NCBI RefSeq assembly: GCF_000186865.1
Contig: NW_008705576.1
Span: forward strand, 203,857 to 267,856
From: Aureococcus anophagefferens
Taxonomy: Eukaryota; Sar; Pelagophyceae; Pelagomonadales; Pelagomonadaceae
Direction of reading: 5' to 3'
Length of the DNA: 64,000 nt
This document shows, in pieces, positions 20,009-29,705 of this stretch (position 1 is the stretch's first letter; the number at the start of each line of letters is the position of its first letter). The notes beneath the pieces were generated by a model. That model had not been told where the DNA came from. It was given only the letters and a program-made list of their open reading frames with translations, and searched no databases. Made by a program: the position numbers and the translations under genes.

Positions 20009-20590
20009 CTACTCGCGGGGGGCGACCTGGCTCAGGCTCATCGACAAGAGCGCCTCGAGCTCGTCATTGCTCATGGAATTGATCTCCTGGTGGTCCTGCG
20101 GCGTGAGGATCGCGAGCGGATCGCTCATCCACTTCCGCGCGCGCGCGCCCTCGACGGCTTCGAAGAGGGCCTTCCAGTGCGCGACGTGCTCGGCGACGCG
20201 GTCTTCGCTGTAGTCGTAGCGGTAAGCGGACTCGATCGCGTCCAGCGTCGGCAGCTCGCCGTCGAAGATCTTCGGGACCGTGAGCAGGCGCTCGTCCGAA
20301 TCCTCCGGTTCCAGCCCGGCCATCACGCAGCCCATCATGCCCGCGAGCGCGTTGACCGGCAGCCCCGAGTCCTGATGCGGCAGCCCAATGGTGACCTTGA
20401 CTTTCGGCTTTGACAGCACTGCCGAGGCGAGCTCGGTCGTGAACGGTTCGCCCTCCGGCAGCGAGGCGCGCCACGCGAGGACCGGGTGCTCCATGTTCGG
20501 CTCGCCATTGGCGAGGATGTACGGCACGTCCATCTTGGATTCTTCGTCCACACCCGCCGTTAGCGGAGGGGCCTCGAGCTGATCCGCCAT
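20009..20590 (-). CDS. Uncharacterised 193-residue acidic protein
   Basis: Started at the ATG at 20590 (MADQLEAPPLTAGV). An upstream in-frame start at 20638 would add 16 residues. The protein is acidic, with PKVKVTIGLPHQDSGLPVNALAGMMGCVMAG in the middle and a C-terminal helix NDELEALLSMSLSQ. No signal peptide or recognisable domain. It is divergent from RPP30 across 132 bp. Confidence 0.5.
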   Translation of the reverse strand: MADQLEAPPLTAGVDEESKMDVPYILANGEPNMEHPVLAWRASLPEGEPFTTELASAVLSKPKVKVTIGLPHQDSGLPVNALAGMMGCVMAGLEPEDSDERLLTVPKIFDGELPTLDAIESAYRYDYSEDRVAEHVAHWKALFEAVEGARARKWMSDPLAILTPQDHQEINSMSNDELEALLSMSLSQVAPRE

Positions 20591-20722
20591 CGTGACTTCG
20601 ATCCGCCTTTCAGCTTTGTTGCAGGGCAACATTGGCAAAGTCGCCGCCCGCGACCTCGCAATGGAGCTTGACGGCGCCCATCTGAGAAGCGCATCCTAGA
20701 CGCGCGAAAACCCATCGCTGCC

Positions 20723-21499
20723 ATGCCCTCCGCCATCGAGCTGCGCGTCGGTTCCGTCGACGCCGCCGCGCGCGCCTTCGCGCTCGGCTACGACACGGTG
20801 TGCCTCGACGTGAGGACGACGGCGAGCCGCCTCGCCACGACGACGCCGGTCGCCCTCGACCGCGCGCAGTCCTTCGCCGCCCCCGCGGGCACGCGGCGCC
20901 TGCGGCTCCTGCACCGCGTCACCGTGGGCCTCGACGCGCCGCGATTGGAGATCCCGAAAGCCGCGGCCCAGCGCTTCGACGTCGTCGCCGTCGAGCCGCT
21001 CACGGACGCCGCGTTCCTCTTCGCCTGCAGGACCGCGGACTGCGACGTCATCGCCGTCGACGCGAGCCGCAAGGCGCCCTTCGCCCTGCCGCGCGCGGCC
21101 GTCGCGGCCGCGCGGGCGCGGGGCGTCGCGTTCGAGGTGTCGTACGCGGCCGCCGTCTCCCGCCCGCGGACGCTGCGGCACCTCGCGGCGACGGCCGCGC
21201 GCCTCGACGCGGCGGCGGGCGGCGCGCGCGGCGCCCTGGCGTTCTCCAGCGGCGCCGCGGCGGCCTGGCAGGTCCGCGCGCCGGCGGACGTCGCCGCGAT
21301 CGCGGCCATGGTCGGCGTGCGGCACGGCGACGCCGCCACGGCCGCGGGCGCCGCGGCCCTCGACCGCGCGGCGGCGCGCGCGGCCGACCGCAACGCCGAC
21401 GACCTCTGGGTCGACGCCGCGGAGCTCGACGTCCACCTCGCGGCGCTCGGGGAGCGGCCCGGGCCGCGGAAGCGGGCCAAGCGGCGTAAATCATCGTAA
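20723..21499 (+). CDS. RPP30: RNase P/MRP protein subunit p30
   Basis: 258 residues, a typical length for the p30/Rpp1 family. The PHP-like barrel is recognisable: ALGYDTVCLDV, LRLLHRVTVGLD, QRFDVVAVEPLTDAAFLFACRTADCDVIAVD, FALPRAAVAAARARGVAFEVSYAAAV and the late GALAFSSGAA strand. The C-terminus is a basic tail (PRKRAKRRKSS) that may serve as a nuclear signal. The protein is part of the nuclear and nucleolar RNase P and RNase MRP enzymes that trim tRNA 5' leaders and pre-rRNA. Single exon. Confidence 0.85.
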   Translation: MPSAIELRVGSVDAAARAFALGYDTVCLDVRTTASRLATTTPVALDRAQSFAAPAGTRRLRLLHRVTVGLDAPRLEIPKAAAQRFDVVAVEPLTDAAFLFACRTADCDVIAVDASRKAPFALPRAAVAAARARGVAFEVSYAAAVSRPRTLRHLAATAARLDAAAGGARGALAFSSGAAAAWQVRAPADVAAIAAMVGVRHGDAATAAGAAALDRAAARAADRNADDLWVDAAELDVHLAALGERPGPRKRAKRRKSS

Positions 21500-21633
21500 G
21501 CGCAGGGCGCACGCAGCTTCGGTATGGTTCCCGCAAGAAGTGCGCTTGGCCCACAAGTCGTGAACTTCAACATCGCGCGAGGCAGTTATATATCGACGCT
21601 CTAACTTTTTCGGCCAGGGCAGCACTTTGGCCG

Positions 21634-24600
21634 ATGGCTGTTCCGTCCCCGTTTGCCACGGCGGTTGCGAAAAAACGAATGTGGAGCCTCCCGCTCCTCC
21701 TCGGGCTGGCGGGCGCGCAGCGGCGGCTCGCGGAGGACCACCAGTGCGCCTCCGTGGCCTTCGCGCCGCACACCATCGTCGACACGGCGGACAACGCGGC
21801 GTCCGTCTTCGCCGTCGACGTCGACGGCGACGGCGACCTGGACGTCCTGTCGGCGTCGTCGAGCGACGACACCGTGGCCTGGTACGACGACGACGGCGCC
21901 GTGTCCTTCACGACGCGGATCGTCTCGCGCCTCGTCAACTACGCGCGGTCGGTCTACGCGACGGACGTCGACGGCGACGGCGACGTCGACGTCGTCGCCG
22001 TCGCCTACTCCGACGACGCCGTCTTCCTCTTCGAGAACGACGGGGCCCAGTCCTTCCGCAACCACACGGTCGACGACGCCGCCGACGGCCCGCTCAACTG
22101 CTACGCGACGGACGTCGACGGCGACGGCGCCGTCGACGTGCTCGCGGCGTCGCGCAACGACGACACCGTCGCGTGGTACGCCAACGACGGCGCCCTCACC
22201 TTCGCCAAGGCCGTCATCAGCGCCACGCCGGACCAGGCCGCCGCCGTCTTCGCGATCGACGTCGACGGCGACGGCGACGTCGACGCGCTGTCGGCGTCGC
22301 GGAACGACAACACGGTCGCGTGGTACGAGAACGACGGGGCCCAGTCCTTCTCCAAGCGCATCATCACCTTCGCCGCGGGCTACGCCAACGCCGTCGTCGC
22401 GCTCGACGTCGACGGCGACGGCGACGTCGACGCGGTCTCGGCGCAGCGGTCCGTGTCCGTCGTCGCGTGGCACGAGAACGACGGGTCGCAGTCCTGGACG
22501 ACCCTCAAAGTCGACGTCGAGGCGAGCGGCGCCTTCGCCGTCTACGCCATCGACCTCGACGGCGACGGCGACGTCGACGTCGTCGCCGCGTCCGCGCTCG
22601 ACGACACCGTCGCGTGGCACGAGAACGACGGCGCGCAGTCCTTCACGAAGCGCGTCATCACGACGCTCACGGACGCCGGGTCCTACCAGTTCGCGGTCCA
22701 CGCCGCGGACTTGGACGACGAGGGCGACGTCGACGTGCTGTCCGCGTCGGGCGACGACGACGCCGTGCGCTGGTTCGAGAACGACTGCCCGACGTTCGCG
22801 CCGACGGCGTCGCCCGCCCCCTCCACCCCGCCGACGCCCGAGCCCTCGGGCGCGCCCACGAGCGCGCCGACGCACGACGACTGCCCCGCGGGCACCTTCT
22901 CCGACGACCCGCGGGGGCCGGGCTGCGCGGCCTGCCCGTCGGGCCGCTTCCAGAACGCGACGGGGCGAACGTCCTGCGACGTCTGCGCGGTCAACACCTA
23001 CGCCGCGGGCGGCGCGACGTTCTGCGCCGCGTGCGACCCGGGCAAGCAGAGCGGCCTCGGATCGGCGGAGTGCTCCTGGTGCTCCACGGGGCAGTACCAG
23101 ACGCTCGGCGACGACGACGAGAAGGTCTGCGTCGACTGCGCGAACGGCACCTACTCGCCCGTGGGGCTCACGTGCCTCGACTGCGGGCCGGGCCTCTACT
23201 CCGACGACCGGGTCAACTGCGTCTACTGCGCCACGGGCACCTACTCCGACGGGTCCCGGAATTCGGGCTGCGAGACGTGCCCCGCGGGCGCGTTCGCCGT
23301 CTCCGGGTCGACGGAATGCCTCGACTGCCCCGCGGGGCGCTACCAGGACGCGCCCGGCTCGGAGTGGTGCACGTCCGCGCCCCCCGGGTCCTACGCGCCC
23401 GAGGACGGCGCCTCGGAGGCCACGCCCTGCCCGCCGGGGTCCTTCTCCGGCTCGGGCGCGACGGCGTGCGAGCCGTGCGGCGCGTCCGAGTACGCGAACC
23501 ACTCGGGCATGACGGCCTGCTACCTCTGCCCCGCGCCCCTCACGGCGTCCGGGTCCGGCGGCGCGACCTACTGCGACGCCTGCGAGGCGGGCTTCTACTG
23601 GGACACGCCCTACTGGGACACGACGGGCGCCGCGGCGCTCCGCGCGTCGTACGACCCCGACGACCCCGACGCGTTCGCGGGCGCCCAGTGCAGCGACTGC
23701 TGCGTCGAGTGCCCCGACGACGGCGCCAGGTGCTACGCCGCCGGCGTCACGTTGGAAACGTTGCCGCTGAAGCGGGACTACTGGCGCGCGTCGCTCTACA
23801 CCGACGAGCTCTACGAGTGCGCGGTGACCGACGCGTGCAAAGGCGGGTCGGGCAACGACACGGACCGCGGCGAGAGCAGCGAGCGCTACTGCCGGCGGGG
23901 CCACGAGGACGTGCTCTGCGCCGTCTGCGCCGAGGACTACATGTTCGACACGGTCAAGGGCCGCTGCGTCGAGTGCGCTTCCCCGGCCTGGGACATCTCC
24001 GTGTCCCCGGGCCGCCTCGTGTCGCTGTGCCTCTTTTTGTTCCTCTTCATGGCCGTGGTCACGTGGTACGTGCGGAAGCGGGGCTGCTCCGCGCGGTCCC
24101 TGATGGAGCTGCGGCAGGTGTCGAAGACGACGAGCCGCCACAAGCAGCAGGCGTTCGAGGACGACGACGACGGCACGGGCGCGTTCATCACCAAGTACCT
24201 CACGAAGATCAAGATCCTGATCGGCCTCTACCAGATCATCGGCTCGACGCAGTGGACGCTGCCCCAGGTCCCCTTCCCGGACATTTTGGACGCGCCGTTC
24301 AACGTCTCGCGCTTCTTCGTGCTCGACGTCATGTCCGCGCCTGTGTGGATTCCAAATCTTCAACCCGACTTCAATGTGCGCGCATTCGTATTCTTCGACA
24401 CAAGCTCTTCTTCTATGCTTCGAGAACTCGACGAGAGCAATCGATTCGTCCAAAAATCAGTCGAATCGACGTCGGTTTGACCGAGCTAGAGAGCTCTGAA
24501 GTTTGGTGGGGACCCCCCAAACCAGTGATTGATTGCCACACAGGTCCGCGCTCCCGCTGGACTGCTTCCGCCGCGTCAACTTCTTCGAGAGTCTGGTCTT

Positions 24601-26392
24601 CACGACGCTGGCCCCCTTCGCGCTCTCCGCGCTCGCCATGGCCTGGTTCTTCAAGCGCGAGTACTTCGGGGACGACGCGGACGTCCGCCACGCCGCGACG
24701 TCGTCGAAGAACTACTGCCTGCTCTTCATCTCCTTCTGCGTGTTGCCGGCCTGCGCGTCCAAGGTCTTCCAGTACTTTGGCTGCATGTCCTACGACCTCG
24801 GCGACTGGGCGCCCCGGGGCGACGGCTGGGCGCGGCAGCGCGACGATCTGCGGATTTTGGTAGCGGACCCGACGGTCGACTGCGACGGCGCGCGCTACGG
24901 CCACTGGCTCGTCTACGTGCTGCTCATGGTCGCCATCTACCCGCTGGGCACGCCCCTCTTCTACTTTTTCATCCTCTGGTCCAAGCGGAAGGACCTCAAT
25001 CCGAAGTTCGAGGACCTCAACGCGACCGAAAAACAGCACAGCGGCCTCCGCGGGTCCATGAAGGCCCGCGAGGCGCACCCCTTCAACGACTTCTACGACG
25101 ACGACCACGAGGTGCGGGCGACGCCGCCGCCGAGCGACGACGACGATGGTGAGGAGCCCGCGGAGCCCGCGCCGGACGAGCCCGCGGAGCCCGCGGCCGA
25201 CGAGCCCGCGGAGCTCGCGGCGGACGACCTCTCGGCCGGTTCCGACGAGCCCGAGGCGCGGCTCCACCCGGAGGGCGAGCTGAGCCTCTTCCTCGACGCC
25301 GTCGTCCAGCGCCCGCCGCCGCCGCCGGAGGCCGGCGGGTCGGCCGCCGACCCTCCGGCCTCTCCGTCGGCGCTCCGCGCCGCGGGCGCCCTCGCCCGCG
25401 CGGACGTCGTGCTCCGGTCGCACGGCGCGGGCGCGCCCGCGAGCTGCGACTCGTCCGTCGAGGGCGTGGACGCGCCGCCGCGGCGCGACGACGGGCGCCC
25501 CGTCGCGGCCATCGACGTCCGCGCCGCGCTCGCCGCGCTGGGCCACGCGGCGTCGCCGCGCGCCGCCGCGGAGTCGCGGTCCCTCGCGCGCGCGCGCGCG
25601 GCCGCCGGCGAGCCCGGCGGCGGCGCCGCGGGTTTTCAGCTCTGCGGCGCGGACGTCGACTTCGACGACGGCGGCGCGCCCGTCGACTGCGGGCTCGCCG
25701 GGCGCGGCGGCGCGCCGCCGTCGCCCGACGCGGGCGGCGCGCCGGCCGCCGCGGACGCGCCGCGGCGCGGGTCCGCGCGCCGCGGGTCGCTCGAGCAGCA
25801 GCAGCGCGCGTCGCTCATCGGCCACGCCGAGGAGCAGTTCCTCCAGGCCCAGATCCAGGCGGCCATGCTCGAGCACCGCGAGAAGTCGTCCAAGGCCATC
25901 GCGTCCGTGTCGTTCCTCGTCGAGGAGTACGAGCCGCGGTGCTACCTCTTCTCGGTCTTCGAGACCGTGCGGCGCATCGTGCTCACGGGCGGGCTGACCA
26001 TCTTCTCCGACGGGGGGGCGCTGCAGATCGCCATGGGGCTGCTGGTGACGATGATCTCGCACCGGGTCTACTCCATCTACGAGCCCTACATCGAGGACGA
26101 CGACGACACGCTGTCCGAGGTCGCGCAGACGCAGCTCGTGCTCGTCTTCTTCGGGAGCCTGCTCCTCTACGTCGGCGAGCACACGGAGGACGAGGCGTCC
26201 TACGCCACGGACCTCTTCGGCGTCATCCTCATGATGATCATGTGCTCGGGCCTCCTCGTGGCCTGCTACTACATCGCCGTGGACGCGTTCGGCCAGGAGG
26301 TCATCGAGCGGCGCAGCCGGCGCTACCAGGCGCGCATGGCGACCATGGCGCGCGACCTCTCCCACCTCCGCATCCGCGCCATGTCGCGGTGA
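21634..26392 (+). CDS. Giant VCBS/FG-GAP plus Cys-rich ectodomain membrane protein
   Basis: Two exons, 21634-24332 and 24544-26392, 1,515 residues, joined across introner A4. A signal peptide (LPLLLGLAGAQ) leads to about seven VCBS/FG-GAP repeats (residues about 40-385), each with a D-x-D-G-D-G-D-x-D calcium loop and a W-Y/H-E-N-D-G end, likely forming a beta-propeller. A Thr/Pro linker (about 389-412) and roughly ten GCC2/GCC3-type Cys modules (CPAGTFSDD, CPSGRFQNATG) follow. After the first helix (about 793-815) come further helices in exon 2, separated by a long acidic, low-complexity cytosolic loop (about residues 1100-1270). Likely a surface receptor or channel-like protein. The ligand is unknown. 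Confidence 0.85.
24341..24543 (+). mobile_element. Introner family A, copy A4
   Basis: 203-bp element, perfect duplication GTCCGCGC at 24333-24340 and 24544-24551. Intron 24333-24543 (211 bp), GT-AG, restoring D-V-M-S-A-L-P-L-D-C-F. Inverted relative to A6 with respect to the gene strand. Confidence 0.92.
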
Positions 26393-26633
26393 TCCCCCTG
26401 CCCCACCTCCGCTTTCTAAGCTGCGCTTCTACGAAGTCTTCTACGACCTCACGTGACGACCTCGTACTTTCCTCTCCGAGAGAGTCTGGAAATCGACGTT
26501 TGCACTTGCAGGAAAGCGAGGTTGACGCCGCGCGCCGCGGCCGTGGCATATGAAATGCCCTGCTTCCGCTTGCTGAAGTAGGCACGTCGACACGACTGGC
26601 CGAGCTGCGATTGCGACGCACCCTTCCGCAATC
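26393..26633. other. Intergenic region before the histidine kinase
   Basis: 241 bp of mixed composition, less GC-rich near 26400-26480. Presumed 3' end of the receptor gene and promoter of the kinase. No motif recognised. Confidence 0.3.
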
Positions 26634-29351
26634 ATGGCGAGCGGCCCGCTCGACGTCGCCTGCAGCATGTTCGACACGTTCTGCGAGGACTCGGACGAAG
26701 TGGCCCTGCTCTACGACCTCGACCTGCGCTACGTCGCCATCAACCGCGCGGGCCTCGCGGCCCTGGGCCTGGAGCGGAGCGCCGTGCTCGGCAAGACGAA
26801 CCGCGAGCTGCTCGGCGACGAGGGCGAAGCGATGGAGGAGAAGCTGCGGTCCGTCGCGGCGCGCGGCGCCGCGCAGACCTGGGCGCACGTCGTAAACGGC
26901 GAGGCCTACGAGACGACCTACGCGCCCGTCGTCGGCGCCGGAGGCGTCGTCGGCGTCGCCGGGCGCTGCCACCGCACGGCCGAGGCCGCGGCCGAGGCCC
27001 GGGCGCGGGCCGAGAGCCTCGCGCGCGAGCACGCGCGCGCGACGAATCTGATCTCCATGCTCGAGTCGAACCCGCGCGTGCTCACCTGGGTCCTGGACCC
27101 CCGCGGCGAGCTCGTCGAGTACGTGAGCGCGCCGGCCTGCAAAGCCATCCTCGGCGTCGACGCCGCGACGCTCCTGGGCACCGCGCAGGCGGCGCTGCTC
27201 CACCCGGACGACGCCGAGGTCGTCCGCGACGCGCTCCGGCGCGCCGAGGCGCCGCGGCGGCGGCTGACCTACCGGCGGCGCGTCCCCGACGGGTCCTACG
27301 CGACCGTGGCCCTGGCGCCGGGCGCCTGGCACCGCGACGGGTCCGGGCGGCTCTACGTGCAGGAGAGCTCCGTGTCGCAGCTGTTGAACGAGGAGAGCAT
27401 CGCGTTCAAGCAGATGTACATCACGCGCACGGCCCACGACCTCAAGACGCCCATCACGTCCTTCCGCCTCGCGCTGGACCAGCTCGACCGCCTCCTCGAC
27501 AAGTCGACGTCGACGGACGAGTCCGCGCCCGCGTGGAAATCGACCGGCGAGCCGGGACGTCCCGACCAAACTTTGCAAGTCTCTCGCTCGGTCACATCGA
27601 CGTCGATTCGGCTGATTTTTGGACGCGTCGATCGCTCTCGTCGAGTTCTCGAAGCACGGCGAAAGAGTCTGGTCCAAACCGTTCGATGACGCGCAGAATT
27701 GAAGTCGTGTCGAAGAGTTGGAATCCGCGCAGGCTCGCGCTCGTCGAGCAGGCGCGGCACGCGACGGAGTTCATGCAGATCATCGTGCGCCAGGCCATCG
27801 ACGTCGGCAAGCTCCAGGCGGGCCAGTCCATCTCGCCGACGCGGGGCACCGTGGACCTCGACGGGCTTTTGACGAAGTGCGACTGGCTTTTGGCCGGCTA
27901 CCCGAAGGCGTGCTCCGTGTCGCTCGGCCGCGACGAGGCGAGGGTGAGCCGCTACGTCGTCAGCGACGGCGAGTGGCTCTGGGAGATCCTCATGAACTTC
28001 CTCACGAACGCGTGCAAGTACACGGCCTCCGGCGGCATCGACCTCAGGATCACGACGGTGACGCGGCGCACCTCGTCGCCCGATTTGAGAAATTCGGATG
28101 CGGCGGGCGCCGCGGAGAAGACCATGCTCCGCGTCGAGTGCGCCGACTCGGGCATCGGCGTGCCGCCGGCGAAGCGCCACGGCCTCTTCCGGCCCTTCGG
28201 GACGCTCCAAGCGAAGACGCTCCACGGCACGGGCATCGGCCTCTTCAACGTGCAGCAGAAGTGCCTGGCGCTCATGGGCAAGGTCGGCATGAGCGACCGC
28301 AACGACGGCGAAAAGGGGTCCCTCTTCTGGGCCGAGGTGCCCTACGAGCCCGACGACGGCCCGACGCCCGACGACGCCGCGTCGCTCCAGTCGCCCGACG
28401 CGCCGACCATCAACCACAGCCCGGCGCTCGACCGGCCCTACGGCGCGCCGCGGGTCTTCAAAGACCGCACGGCGCTCCTCGTCGACGACACGGGCACGAT
28501 CCTCTCGCTCATGGTCCACATCTTCCAGCGGAAGCGGTTCACGGCTGTGTGGAATTCAACCACTGGTTTGGGTGGTCCTGACCAAACTTCAGAATTCTCT
28601 AGCTCGATCACATCGAAGTCGATTCGGCTGATTTTTGGACGAATCGATTGCTCTCGTCGATTTCTCGAAGCACAGCCGAAGAGCTTGCGTCGAACCTGTC
28701 GCATACGCGCACATTGAAGTCGGGTTGAAGATTTGAATTCCACACAGGTTCACGGTGATGACGGCGTCGAACGGCGCGGACGCGCTCGAGAAGCTCACGC
28801 GCAACGCCTTCGACATCTGCCTCATGGACGTGCAGATGCCGACCATGGACGGCCTCGAGTGCACGCGGCGGCTCCGGGCCTGGGAGGCCGGCAAAGCGAC
28901 CAGTGTGGATTCCAACCGCTGGTTTGGGGGGTCCCCACCAAACTTCAGAACTCTCTAGCTCGGTCACATCGAAGTCGATTCGGCTGATTTTTGGACGAAT
29001 CGATTGCTCTCGTCGAGTTCTCGAAGCACAGCGAAAGGGTCTGGTCCAAATAGTTCGATGACGCGCACATTGAAGTCGGGTTGGATATTTGGAATCCACA
29101 CAGGCGGCGACCGGCCGCGGCAGCTCGTCGTCGGCCTCTCCGCGAACGCGGAGCCCCAGGACCGCTTCGCCGCCGAGGAGGCGGGCATGGACGACTTCCT
29201 CGGCAAGCCCATCCGCCTCGTGACGTTGGAAGAGCTGCTCCTGCGCCACCTCGACCCCGCGCCGCGCGACGAGGACGACGCGGACTCGCCCGGGCGCAAG
29301 CGGCCGCGCCTCGCGGACGACGCGCTCAAGCCGTCGCTGCCGGAGGCGTAA
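26634..29351 (+). CDS. Hybrid histidine kinase (PAS-PAS-HisKA-HATPase-REC)
   Basis: Four exons split by three introners: 26634-27520, 27733-28536, 28748-28890 and 29104-29351, 693 residues (697 if the alternative donor at 28903 is used). Two PAS-like domains (about 10-110 and 137-240) precede a HisKA H-box, AHDLKTPITSF, with phospho-acceptor H268. The HATPase part shows the N box (NFLTNACKYT), G1 (DSGIGVP), F (LFRPFG) and G2 (GTGIGLF). The receiver has the acidic pair VDD, phospho-acceptor D591 (CLMDVQMP), a Ser switch (GLSAN) and K646 (GKP). It is probably cytosolic, with no membrane helix. Only correct splicing yields an intact receiver. The PAS ligand is unknown. Confidence 0.9.
27529..27732 (+). 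mobile_element. Introner family A, copy A5
   Basis: 204-bp element. The duplication has diverged: GTCCGCGC at 27521-27528 against GCTCGCGC at 27733-27740. Intron 27521-27732, GT-AG, restoring T-D-E-L-A-L-V-E-Q between the H-box helix and the next HisKA helix. The ends have drifted to CCGCGTGG and CCGCGCAG, suggesting an older insertion. Confidence 0.85.
28545..28747 (+). mobile_element. Introner family A, copy A6
   Basis: 203-bp element with intact ends CTGTGTGGAATTC and GAATTCCACACAG. Perfect duplication GTTCACGG at 28537-28544 and 28748-28755. Intron 28537-28747 (211 bp), GT-AG, restoring R-K-R-F-T-V-M-T-A in the receiver domain. The best-preserved A copy here. Confidence 0.93.
28901..29103 (+). 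mobile_element. Introner family A, copy A7 (decayed donor side)
   Basis: 203-bp element. The 3' copy of the duplication is GCGGCGAC (29104-29111), but the 5' side reads GCAAAGCGAC (28891-28900), implying a 2-base insertion. A GC donor at 28891 (GCAAAG, near the GC-intron consensus) restores E-A-G-G-D-R-P. A GT at 28903 created in the drifted terminus (CAGTGTGG) also keeps frame and adds four residues. Confidence 0.8.
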
Positions 29352-29705
29352 ACATCGGAGGGGAAGACGGGGTCGTCTGTGCTGGAGTTCGAGGTCGACG
29401 TCGGTGGAGGCCTCCGCGGAGGCCGAGGCGTAGGCCGTCGCGATCCGGAAGGGCGTGCTCTCGAGGCATTCGAGTTCGACGGCCTCTCCCCATCCTCTCC
29501 GATTTGGCAGACGCGCGCGCTCGTGCGAGGCCGGCGGGTTGCGCCGACGCCCGCGCCGACGCCCGCGCCGACGCCGGTTCCGGGCGACCCGTCCGCCGCG
29601 CCCGTCTTCGCGCCGACGCTCCGGCCGCCTGCGCCGCCGACGACGAACCCCCGTGTGTGCGACCCGTCGACCCGAGGCCGACCACCGCCGCCGGACCCAA
29701 AAAAC
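29352..29705. other. Intergenic/5' region before the exostosin-translocator gene
   Basis: 354 bp. The downstream frame stays open back to 29379, but only from a GTG codon; the encoded Pro/Thr-rich text (TPAPTPAPTPVP) may be a 5' UTR shadow or an upstream exon. No promoter element recognised. Confidence 0.35.

Noticed and set aside
21817..22760. Tandem DNA repeat in the receptor gene as a mobile or satellite element
   Set aside because: It is the coding periodicity of VCBS/FG-GAP calcium loops (DVDGDGDVD), explained by the protein.
21601..24863. Very long open frames (950-1,078 codons) antisense or shifted to the VCBS receptor gene
   Set aside because: Arg/Val-rich text without domains; they mirror the periodic GACGTCGACGGCGACGG repeats of the real frame.
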